NCBI GenBank assembly: GCA_950022655.1
Contig: OX465583.1
Coordinates: 63,454,306 to 63,518,305 of the forward strand
DNA length: 64,000 bases
Source of the DNA: Alentia gelatinosa
Lineage: Eukaryota > Annelida > Polychaeta > Phyllodocida > Polynoidae
Direction of reading: 5' to 3'
Notes under the pieces: model-generated
The model's database searches: none
Told to the model about the DNA's origin: nothing
Seen by the model: the letters and a program-made list of their open reading frames with translations, nothing else
Program-made: the position numbers and the translations under genes
In this document: positions 1 to 12,100 of the stretch, in pieces
Numbering within the stretch: the first letter of the stretch is position 1
How the letters are laid out: every line of letters starts with the position of its first letter

Positions 1-39
1 TCACTGCTAGGGAAACTATCACGGAAAATGTATAATTAG

Positions 40-500
40 AGGCATATCAGACAATTCACCTCAAGAATTAATACCCTTGTTGTCTTCTTAGCAGTTGAAT
101 GTGATGATCTTCCAGTAAATAGAATACACGTATAGGTTAAAAAAAATTTCATCGCTTTGATTCAGAGGTTGTATAGCCATAGCCTGTAAATTTAGATAAA
201 AAAACTGGGGGTCACTGTGTCAGTTTTTATGTGAAGTTCTATACATCTAAACACAAAAACTGCGGGTCACCTTACTTGTTTTTGAAGGAATTAAAGAACA
301 CCATATTTCATATTTTTCACTACATTTCCTATACAAATCAAGCAAATGTGAATTGGCCAATTTTACCCAATTGGGTGAAGACAAACTAGATAAAATGTGA
401 TCATTTACAAATTTGACAAATCACCAGCAACCAGTTTGGACTAATAATTGTCAACGTTAAAAAATGAGAAGTTGGCGCTTCTAAATTGTAGGATATGCCT
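40..500. mobile_element. Inverted-repeat element, diverged copy of the TTAA-flanked family
   Basis: Starts AGGCATATCAGACAATT and ends AATTGTAGGATATGCCT, an inverted pair. Flanks are TTAG and TTGA, decayed from TTAA. The inside aligns with 7915-8430 over most of its length (shared GGGGGTCAC, CATTTCCTATA, ATCAAGCAAATG, AATCACCAG). No coding capacity: a non-autonomous DNA element in a lamin intron. Confidence 0.75.
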
Positions 501-589
501 TTGAAATCTAGGAAAACCGACACTTGTGTAGTAATGTATATCAATACATCTTTATTTCAGTTAAAAGTTTATAGTTGAAGATGCTTATT

Positions 590-742
590 AAGAGAAAACA
601 TAGTTTGTGAGCCCGTAGTGATTGCTGTTCGACATATTTTGTCCCATGAAATATGTCTCAATGCCAATGGCTGAGAGACATATTTAATGGGACAAAAAAA
701 CCTTGTACGGAATCGCTATGGGTTCACCCAAGACGTTTTCTT
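590..742. mobile_element. Foldback element (GAGCCCGTAG family)
   Basis: The two halves form an imperfect palindrome of about 70 bases per arm: GAGCCCGTAGTGATTGC left against the complement of GCGATTCCGTAC-type sequence right, with a shared TTTGTCCCAT..AATATGTCTC inner arm. It is related to 9017-9171. Confidence 0.65.
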
Positions 743-2444
743 ATAATTATACACCTAAAAACATGACAAAATGTCATTCTATGTACTTGCGAAACACACT
801 ACCGGTACAGTGTGCCTGAACATTCACTACGTCTCAGTGAGCCCGAACATTATTTATACTACACCCCTAGCAGCAGGTAGTATTTCATAGACGTTCGGAT
901 ATAGATGTATGTTGATCTAACATACGTCATTCACAAAGCTTTATTTCATATTTCACGAATTTATAACTGGTGGAAATCCTAGAATAGTTCAGGAAATAGC
1001 AGGAAATTGCACATCAATGGCAACTCTGACTCTGCATGTGTTGCTCATACAGAAGATTTTAACCTTGTTCGATCGAGTCACATTTTATGCTCCACATAAC
1101 CCACTAATATGTTCAGTCAAGTCTTTCCTTCATTTCCTGGTCGTTCATGTTTTGTCCGAATGTCTTGATCGATATGTTTACTTTTGTAGTAAATCTGAAG
1201 TATTTCTTGAGTTTGCTCTGTCACGATCACATGCATTTTCTTTAGAATAAGTGCAATGCATCCCACACTGCTTCTCCCGGTCGATCTTCTGACCAAGTGT
1301 TTCAGTTTGTTGACATGGTTTTTCTCTTGGTTTTGTTAAAAGATGGCCAAGTGCGGTTTGGTAAGAACCTTAATTAGAAACCCTGCCATGCTTCATCTCA
1401 GCTCCGAACTGTGTCCAGAGTGCAAAGCTTGTTGTAAGTTCCAGTATAGATGCACCGCTGTCTTAGTCCCTGTTTGTACATGCATACAATTTTGCGAGTG
1501 AGACTACATAGGCCTTACTGAATTCGCTGATGTATTGAAACTATTATCAAAGGTATCTTTGAACTCAACTAAAAACGGCGGTTCAGACTAGAAAATGGTG
1601 TATGTAAATATCATTCTGCAGTCTACCACCATAGAAAAATCAAAATCTACCACTAGTTAGTCAACCATTTTCGTGAATCGTCTACCTGAAAGACCTTAGA
1701 TTTATAATCAGTTGTATCTTTCATTCTTTTTGGATCTCGGAATGTACAAAAATTCATTGCAAGCGTAGCCAGGAAAATTACTTTTAATCATTTGAAAATG
1801 TTATCCATTTTTAAAGTGAGTATAATTGATGAAATGTAAAGTAGATGTAAGATTATGATAATAGTATTTTACAAATCAAAATATGTATTAAAATTGAGAA
1901 AATATGCAAAGTGACTTCTGTTGAATTAAAGCAGTAAAATCTCTCCTAGCCCAAAGTTTCAACATGCAAAATTCTCACCATCAGTAACTCCTGTGTGTAA
2001 ACGCAACAACAGTGATTTAAATCACGAATGAATTTTAAAAAAATAGAAAATATAACTTTTTTTTATTAAAAAAAAAAAGAAAGAATATGAGTACAATATG
2101 CCTGATGAGGTAAAAGGTGTTATATACTGGAACTTGCAGTCTATCCAAGCATCCATGTGCAGGGTTGAGTGTGTGGTCCTGCAGCCATCTGTCCCTGGCA
2201 GAGGAACAGATGTCTGAGAAATCCGAGAGCATGTATTTAACGTTAGCAAACGGCCACTTTAATCTCCGGGCTACAGGCAGGGGTCGCAGTAATATAGAAG
2301 AAGCCAACAAGTTTTGGTCAAAGTCTTCGTTCTCCGTGAGTTTGATGCAGAGTGATATGAATGAGGCAAAGCCAAGTGAATATCACCTAGCGTTCAAACG
2401 AGTCGGGGAACGATGACTTTGACCAAAATGAGTTGCTTTCAGTA

Positions 2445-2598
2445 TTTATCTCACCCCTGTATACACTAAAAGAACGGATGGTACACTGGATAAATTATGT
2501 CATAGACTATGGAGAATGGACTGCAATACTTGTAGGGGCATGGAAAATGAGTTACCAATGTTAAGACTACGTGACAAAAATACGAGGGGTGAGATAAA
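2445..2598. mobile_element. 154-bp MITE with TTTATCTCACCCC ends
   Basis: Perfect 13-bp inverted ends TTTATCTCACCCC and GGGGTGAGATAAA. Two diverged relatives lie at 4371-4511 and 6676-6818, all inside introns of the lamin gene. Confidence 0.7.
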
Positions 2599-3055
2599 GT
2601 TCCTGACCGAGACTGCTGAGTAACCGAACTGAACCCATTGCCGAATACTGTAAGCGTTTATCTCGTGAATACCCGCTTGATCCTGTGTCTCTAAAACGAA
2701 AACAAACTAAAACAAGTCAAGTCTGTCTACTATGATTTGCCAGCGATTAAGATGTGTGAGTACGGATAGTCTACCTTCTTAATGACAACTGCATGCCTCA
2801 CAAAGACTAAAATATAGTGTAGTCTTATTTCATGCAACCAGTTATGACTTTCCAGATAACGGTTAAGTGATACATATGGTATGTTCTATGGAATGTGGTC
2901 CGTTATCACATCACCTTTTTTATGTTTTTATCTCAACCCATTTTGCAAACTTTTTTTTTCCTTTTTTTAAAAATATTTTGCAAACTTTTTTTTTTTTTTA
3001 CAATTGATGTTGAGAGTGTGAGTTGAGTGCTGATTGCGGTGGTGACTCGTTGCAG

Positions 3056-3181
3056 CTTGATGAGCTGAAGACCCTGGCAGACCGCGGTGACCGTGCCGCC
3101 ATGTCGACCCGCGAGGAGCTGCGTACGTGCCGGCGTCGTATCGACGACCTCACCTCATCTCAGGAGGGTCTCAAGGCTCAG
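3056..3181 (+). CDS. Lamin exon: coil 2 segment
   Basis: Acceptor TTGCAG ends at 3055 and donor GTGAGG starts at 3182. The 42 codons read LDELKTLADRG...SSQEGLKAQ, a heptad-patterned coil segment that matches the vertebrate lamin stretch ending QLSQLQKQ in length and pattern. Enters and leaves in phase 0. The exon is GC-rich against an AT-rich intron. Confidence 0.92.
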
Positions 3182-6100
3182 GTGAGGCACCAATCTCTAC
3201 CCAGGGGTGGCAATTTCCCTCCCGTTTTTCACCAAGGAAATCCTTGTTTTTAGTTTATGAAATTATTTTTTCTTGTGTCAAACAATTTAGTATAAATTGA
3301 GTTTTATTCACACCAAAAAATAGTGGCTAAAACCTCCCTGCATAACCTATTCCTTGGCCAATAACGATGTGTTTTTCATTTATAATTGACTCCATAAATT
3401 TTTTGTTAAAAAGTGTGTTTTTTTTCATATATTATGAACTTTTATCAAAAAGCTTTTTTATTAAAATATATATATATTATGATCCTGTATTTGCTCTAAG
3501 AATGAATACATTACGCGTGTTTGGTACATAGTTGTAAGTAATTAGTGTTTGTAGTTAATTAAAAAGCTAAGCATGATGCCTTTCTACAGAAATGGCAGTT
3601 TTCCTCTTTCCAAGGAAATCCTTGTTTTCATTTTATAAATTCTTTTTTCTTGTGTAAGACAAATGTAGTAGAAAATCTGAGGTAGTAAAGTCCACAGGAG
3701 AAATATTTCCTCTTTTTTCCTTTGTTTTCATTTTCAGTTTATAGAATTCCCTTTTCTTATGTATAAAAAATCAGTATAGATAAAACTTAATTCACACCAG
3801 TAAATAGTGGTTCAAACCTGCACACTCACCCAAGACCCATAAGAGAAATTATATATATATATCATGTTCGAAAATTAATGGTAAATTCTCCTTCTTTCCC
3901 AACTTTCATCTCTGAATTCCCCATGATAAATACCACCTACGTTTCTCGTGACCCCGACTGACCCAAAACTCCCCATATACGACAGCTCATTCCATGGCCA
4001 ATAACGATGTGTAATCCATATTGTCTCAGTCTCTCTGAGGCAGTAAATTCCCCATGATAAATACCACCTACGTTTCTCGTGACTCGGCTGACCTCCCTTG
4101 CTTTCTCGGCACCTGCAGAATGCCATGTACGAGTCAAGGATCAAGGAGCTGGAGGAGCAGCTGAAGCGCGAGGCGGACGACCACGACCGTCAACTGGTGG
4201 TGCGTGACGAGGAGATCCGCAAGCTGCGCGAAGCCCTGGAGGAGCACATGAAGGAGTACCGCGATCTGATGGACATCAAAATCGCGCTCGACATGGAGAT
4301 CGCCGCATACCGCAAACTGCTCGAGTCAGAGGAGGTCAGGTGAGGAGCTTGTCTTGATGAGTATCATGCATTATCTCACCCTGGTATTTGTTGCCATAGG
4401 CTTAACGTTAGGAACCCATACTCCATGGCCATAAAGGTAGTGTACCCAATACTGAATGGCTAATTGGGCGAGTTATTCTATCAATTAATAATGGTGTACG
4501 GGGTGAGATAAAATCAGAAACCCACTTGATGAAAATAACTTGGGCTGCACTCCACCTCGTTTGACCGCTATGTAATTTACTCAGCTTTGCTTTGTGAATT
4601 ACTCTGCGGTCAAACTTGGGGGAGTGTGGACCAAGTTATTTTCACCTCTAGTTTCCTTCTAACAACGCCATGGCTCACATAGGACAGAGTCAGCGTCGTC
4701 GTGTAGTCTTTAGTTCTAGGTCGGGTGCCCGTTGGTTTTAATACGTCTGAAATAGGTAGTGAGGCTGGACCTTTTGCTATATTGAATTTTTTTTTTCTTT
4801 TTTTTTCAAAATTTTGAATTAAGCATAAATGATAAATGTTTCCCAGTTTACAATTGGGAAACCAGTCCTTAGCTAGATCGACCCGAGTATGGATAATTGA
4901 GGCTATTTGTATCAATTTCAATTCATACCGCTCATTTGTTACGCACTAACGAGGATGTGCATGCGCTCAAAGAAGTGTGCTTGGAGTTAATGCATGAAGA
5001 AAAATACTAACGACATGATTCAATATGATGGATGTGAATTTACTTGCATGCACAACTCATGTTTTGTATTCCATGTTTTCTCAGTCTCTCTAAGTAAATT
5101 TCGCATGAAAGTTTTTTCCGAACCCCCACCTGACATCCCTACGGAATGAGGAGTTGGGGGTGGGGGGGGGGGGGGGGGTTAGGTTTCACTGAAGAACTGA
5201 CGAGCTACTTAAATATAGGGCCTGAGTGAAAGATCGGCTGTATCGCCGAACCCAGTGATTGTTCACAACATGTTCCCTCAATAAAATAGACAACAAAAAA
5301 CAAAAACAAAACGAGTGGGTTGACGAGTACAACTCGACTGCTGCTCAATTTGGTTTGATAGCTGGTTCTTTATTAAAACAGTCTTGTACAGCGTTTCGTC
5401 TTTTAAGTGGCCTTTTTCAAGTAAAAAAAAAATGTTTTGGGCCTCTCAAAAAAACAGCACTTGTTTCTCATCACAGTGCGCATCAGCAAAAACGATTTTA
5501 GAAGGGTTTTTTTTGTTAAAATAAGATGAACCTTGATAGAAATTATGAAAGGTATATGTACTTAGTATCAAATTAAAGCTTCTGACGTCAGGGATGCATT
5601 CAATGTATAACCAGTATGAATCTGAAAACCTCGTGTAAGCAGACACCCCGCATAAGCAGACACTTTGGCCCGGAACGGAGGGTGTCCGCTTACGCAGGGT
5701 GTTACTGTATGTCTCACACATTGAAAACCATCTTTGCTCCAGCAAAAAAAAAAATATATATATATATTTTTCATGGCTTGGTGATGAGAAACCAGGTTTG
5801 TTTTTTAGTTGCTTTGCCAGACGTTGCGTATCGTAGCAGTGAGTAACCAATTTTTTCTGTGAAATCGGGGTTCCGATTTACGAAAATCGGGGTGCCGATT
5901 TTTCTCTAGAGAAAGAGTTCCCACATTAAAAACCCCACCCTGTCTTGGTGCGGCTAACTGTATCATTCGCGTGCCGGTGCAGGTTGAACCTGTCGCAGAC
6001 GGAGAGCCCCGGGCGCGGCACCCCGATGCGCCAGACGCAGGGCGGCCGGAAGCGGAAACGTCTGGCGGAGAGCGGCCTCGGCGCCTCCATCACTGAGTCG

Positions 6101-9100
6101 CACTCCAGCGACGCCTTCTCCGCGTCCTCCTCCGCCAAGGGCGTGGTCGAGATCTCTGAGACAGACAGCGAGGGCAAGTACATCAAGCTGCTCAATACCT
6201 CCGACAAGGTACGACCGCCTTCTTAATCTACTCAGATGTCAGTTTTCCATATCTCCGTGGAAATCCTCTTTTTTTTTTCATATTCAGTATATGTAATTTC
6301 TTTTCCATGTTTCAAACAGAGATCATGCAGAGATGTCAGTTTTCAACTTTTTCGTGGAAATCCACTTGTCTATATTCAGTATATGCAATTGCTTTTCCTT
6401 GCGTCAGACAAGGATAATATTGATTTAGCCTCATTTACACCAATAAAACTGTGGTTTGAACCTCCCCGAAGACCCCTCAGCCCCATGCCATGGCCGACAA
6501 GAATATATTATCCAAGTTTTTCCAGACTCTCTTGAGGCAAAAAAATCTTTCCACTTTTTTCCATGACCCCAACTGACATCCCTGGAGATGATATTGATTT
6601 AGCCTCATTTACATCAATAAAACAATGGTTAAACCTCCCCACAAATCCTCCGCCCCATGCCATGACCAACAAGGATTTATCTCCCCCCTGGTATTTTTTT
6701 CCCCATAGACTTAACATCGGAAGCCTACTCGACGCCCGTGGAGTATTGTAGAAAAATACTCAATGGGAGATGATGTCCCACATTTTAGCTAATTAGTCAG
6801 AGATGGGGCTGAGATAAAATTTGAACCGCCCTCGATCCATAGCCACTGATAATTTGCCATAAGATTTGTAATTAATCTCACTTGGCCTCGATGCAGTTCC
6901 TTATTAGTATTATCTCGATCTCTCTGGGGCAGAAATATCCACATGGAAGTATTTCCACCGTATTATGCCCGCCTCCTAATATCCGGTGTGGATTAGGACG
7001 GGTATAACTCTACGGGGCAGGCAGGGGTGGGGAGTGAGCCCATGGTTACATTTTTTCTTTTTTTGCTATTTTCAATATTTTGTATCAAGGTAGCATCTGG
7101 CTTACTAGGAAGTGTTATAGCAACGTCTCTTTTATTAGGGTCTTTTACATACAAGATTTATCCGAACTCGGCTAGTAGCCGTTCTGTCGTTTCATTTTTC
7201 ATTTTGATTTTATGAAATTCGTTTTTATTATGTAAAACAATTAGAATAAATTAAGCCACATTTATTATCAAAATATCAGTTGTCATAGACATTTAAGAAA
7301 CATAAATAATGATAGTCTGTACAAGTGATTTTGGTTGGCTGGCACTGTCACTACCAGTTCCTATTAATGGTGTATGGGGACTTGTAAAATGCTATTGTTG
7401 ATGTGTCTGTACGTTCCTATTAATGGTGTATGGGGATTTTGTAAAATGCTATTGTTGATGTGTCTGCACGTGTCTTTGTTGATCTCAGGACATGGCATTA
7501 GGAAGCTGGCAGCTGAAGCACACAGCGGGTGATCAGGAGACCACATTCAAGTTCCACCGAACTCTGCACGTCAAGCCGGGTGCCACCGTCACGGTCAGTA
7601 CTTGAAAAAACAGTAAAAACTTGAAAATGTTTGAAACTATTCCAAAGAAAGATATCATCAGGTTTTTGAAAGAAACAAATCTACTTGATTGTCAATAATA
7701 TATTTGAAAACATTGAAAAGAATTGACTGAAATAAGTCTACGAAAGTGAAAAGCTTAAATCATTGATGGTCCCTATATACCCTCAGGGGCCCCTGCGACG
7801 TTAAACCCCAAACAAACAAAGTAAACCCTCACTACTCAGTGTACACTAAAATATCACGTCAACATGCTCAAAAATTGAAACTTATGTCATTTCCCTGAAA
7901 GGGGAGGAACTTAAAGGCATATCGGACAATTTGGCTTGAAAATTAAAACCCATATCAATTTCCTGAAAATTTGATATGATGATCTCCAAGTGGTGTGAAA
8001 CATATCTAACATAAAAATTGGGGGTCACCATGCTAGTTTTTGATTTAGAGATCAATATCATGATCATTTTATATTAGATAGAAATTCTAAAAAGTTGTTT
8101 TTCACATCGTAAAGCCTATGTCAATTTCCTCAACCTTTCACAGAGTATATTAGATGTATAGTACTACCTATTTAGGTTTTAAAAATCATAGGTCACTGTT
8201 CTTGTTTTTGAGAGAATTGAAGAAAACCATATTTTTCAGTACATTTCCTATATATATATCAAGCAAATGAAAAAGGGCCTATTTGACCTATTGGATTAGG
8301 TCAAACTAGACAAAACTCAAATTTTTGCTCTTTTGAGTTTGGAATATGCCACAAATCACCAATTTTAATGGATAAATAGGAATATTTGAAAATCACCAGC
8401 TGGCGCCACCGTGAATTGTAAGATATGCCTTTAAATCGATGGAAGTTGACCTGAGTTGACTGGTGTTTGTTGCAGGTATGGAGCAGCGACTCTGAGACCA
8501 CACACAGCCCGCCCAGCGACATCGTCATGAAAGGTCAGCGCTGGTTCATCTCTGAGTCCATGACCTCCAGCCTCCTCAACCCCCAGGGCGAGGTAAGCAT
8601 TTCTCTCTCCGTCTTTATACTAAAACAAACTTATTTTTTCTGGGTTACAAACATGACAAAGTCACACACCTTGCCCTTGCAGAACCCTAAGGTGCCTGAT
8701 GAGTCCAAACCGGATGAAACCTTATATTTCCAATCCCCCTGTCAATTTATTACAGGCTAAAACCAGTATATATGCTTGGTTTTTCAGTTTTCCCAAACCG
8801 CACCTATGTTTGGAGAGTGTGGACTGGATCTAAGATCAGTTTCCATGGTTGGTACCTACGTTGTCTTATTATACAGAACAATGGAGCAACTTGGTTTGAA
8901 CTGACAGGAAGTGGTCATTAACAAGGTAGCATTAGCTTTATACAGAGGTGTCTATTGCCACGTCTTAAATCCATTTTTAGACTCTTATGTCAAGTCATCA
9001 AAATGGACCCCAAATGTTAAAGAGAAACTATGGTTACTGAGCCCGTAGGGATGGTCGTTTGATGTCTTTTATATTACATATAATACATCACGATGCCAGA

Positions 9101-12100
9101 GGTGAAGGGATGTATTTATGTTATATAAGGCCGAGAATGGCATCCCAACGGCTCAGTCACTACGTTTTATTGTTATTATAAACCATATAATAATATGAGG
9201 AGAAAAATACCGGGTGAGATGAATTTCTCTTTTCCTCTCGCCAGAGTGAGATTTAGTCAATTATAATGAGCTCTCCAAGACTTGACTCCCAAAACTATAC
9301 TGCCTTTGTGTCGACACACGTAATGACATTGTGATTCAGGTTTCAGCATAGGAATGGCAGGCAGGGCCTGGAAAACCCTGGAATTCTCACACAGAGCCTG
9401 AAAGAAACCCGAAAGAGCCTGGAAAATTTAGTTTTGCATAAAAACATTTTTTTTAGTCTATGAAATTCTGGTCATTATTAGCTTTCCCTAACTGCGGTAC
9501 CTGACTGCTAATGAGATTTCAATGACTTGGATTTGATAGTTCCAAAAATCCTTTAAATGACCATGTACGGCAAATTGCTAATAATAGAGCATGGATTTGG
9601 TTATTTGTCTTCATATTTAAAAGTGGCAACAAAAATGGAAGATGTCTATTCCAAACCACTGAAATTCCACAGGTAGTAAGGAAGATGAAGAAAAATTTAA
9701 CTAAATTTGTTGATGAATCAGACATAAGTTTAAAAACAGTGACCAGATACGCCTGGAAAAAAATATATTAGAACCTGGAAAAGCCTAGAAAAACATAGAA
9801 TTTGACTGGACTGTCTATGTACGAAGCCTGGTCATAAGATCAGAATCATGTCATCGGCATGAATTAATGAATTAATTACCAAATCATGACTAATCTGGCA
9901 TTCTTGATTTCTTTGATCAGGAAATGGCGACTCGGGAGATGAAGAAGACCATCTACAGAACGACCTTGACCAGAGCCAGCACCAGTAGCTCAGAGGGATC
10001 CGAGGTAAGAAAATAAATAATAATAACCAAAAAAACATAAACAAACACTTCTACAACACCACCCCTTGGTTTTATCGTTAATTGATATTCCAACATGTTT
10101 CAGATCCTAAGTAAATATTTAGATTTTAGATGAAAATTTCTCGGGGTCTCTGCCCCTATAATTTTGAACACACCACATGTTTCCTTCACTAGTTATAAGC
10201 CAGGGATGCAATTTTGCAGACAAATGACGGATTCCCGACATTCCATATGGGGCCATCCGTAAAATTGATACGCAGAATTGCTGAAATTTTGGACCCCCAC
10301 CCCTCCTCCCAATCTTGTTTGCAATAGAAAAAAGAAGAAGGAGCCTACGCAAAGTTTCCAAACAAATTTACCCCTCCCCGTATTTACTTTATGGCTGGCC
10401 CCTATACTTCGGCAACACCGACAATTTTAGAAGATATATAGAGTCATAACCATTCTGGTTCAAAATGATGTTAGAAATGATTCTTTGAGATGTGAGTTTT
10501 GAATTTCCGATTTTCTCCTCGGTCCCGACTTTGATCCCTGTGTAACAAGAGCCTCCTAATTCCCACCTGGTTCTGCAGATCACAGACTCGCATTGCTAGG
10601 ATCCCACTTTGATTGTTTTTGTCTATTTTTCTTGCCCATGGTTTACGAAGTGCCCATTGAAAACGTATAGGGCCACAGTAAACCACTACCCATTGTTTAT
10701 TCGTGGCCGTAAACCACACCCGTAGTTTACTACTTCCAAAGGGCTTTTAATTAATTTATAGGACTAGAAATTAGCATTAATGACCATGGGTAAGATATAC
10801 AATAATCGATGGTTTACAGACTTCCCTTTTTCTGTTGAATATCAACCTTTCACCTGTGGCAAGCACCATGGAGTTGTCCCATGACACTATTTCCATATAA
10901 GGAATAAAGTAGACCGAGTAGCCAATGACTGCATTCGCAGCAAACCCCAACCTTCACCCTGACCTCCTTACATGATATTTTCTTGCGCCTTGGGACGGCT
11001 CTTTAGTCGAGAGTTGACCTACAATCTAATGGGCCACATCCACCCTCCAATGCCATGTCCTCAAAATTATGAAATAGAAGAACTTTTTTTATAATCCGGG
11101 AGGATTTTATTGATAAAGCAACCTTTCTTACCCAAATTTTCCAAAAATGTTCTTATGCCACCTTAAATATCCATAAATTCACAGAGTATGGGGTTGTTGA
11201 GCCTCAGTAGAGACCTGCTCTGTTCAACCTGAATTTTCAGGTAATTGGTTGAGAATGTGCACATTTCAGTAAGTCCACTCTTTGCACTGAATATTTCCAG
11301 CCATATGATAGGTCAGAATGAGGAAAATCTCGGTTGACCAACCAAACTTCTGTTAAACGGATGATAGAGAACCAAATTAAGCTCTAGTCATCCATTAGGT
11401 GGCTCAGTGATTTTTCAATGTTTTTCCCACACCCTATTGTAAACCATGAAAGATATTCGTTTTTGTTTTTTTTGTTTTTCTTTAGCATAGGCTGTGTTAA
11501 GAAGTATATGTGCCTTGTATTCTTAATTTTAAAAAGATTTTTTTAATCAGCCTCGTGCGCAAAATATAAACCCTGAAAGAAAAAGTGAGAGTGATCTGCA
11601 GCGCCATTGGGACCTTATTTTTTTTCTAAATCTAGCGAGTCTCCTACCCCAGAAACTAAAGAAAACCCATATGTTGGATAAGCTTTATCCGATATGAAGA
11701 ATTAAAACATAATCTGCATGGAGAGATTTCTGTGGAATGATATCCGAATCACATCCGAATGTAGATTTACTAACCTCGTTTTCTATATTTAATGGTATTT
11801 TTAGTATTTTTAAGATAACTGTAATCATTGTCCAAACTGTACATAGTCCACATATTTTCATTATTTTTCCTCACAGTTAAGACGGGTTGGGTAGTGATAC
11901 TAAGTGTTGATTTAAGTAACCCAGCGAGTTGGCCAGTAACTACCATATATTACAGAACAGGATTTGATTTTGAAAAAATTAAATTACTGAAATTACTGAT
12001 TACTAATTCAGCTGATGATTGAGACTGTGTTCTTGCAGCAGGCTCGCTACCGCTACCAGCAGGAATATTCTGACCGATGGGTAAACATTGTTTGCCGTAA

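Noticed and set aside
2117..2416. 99-residue frame in the first lamin intron
   Set aside because: No lamin rod pattern and no suitable splice phase; no family recognised.
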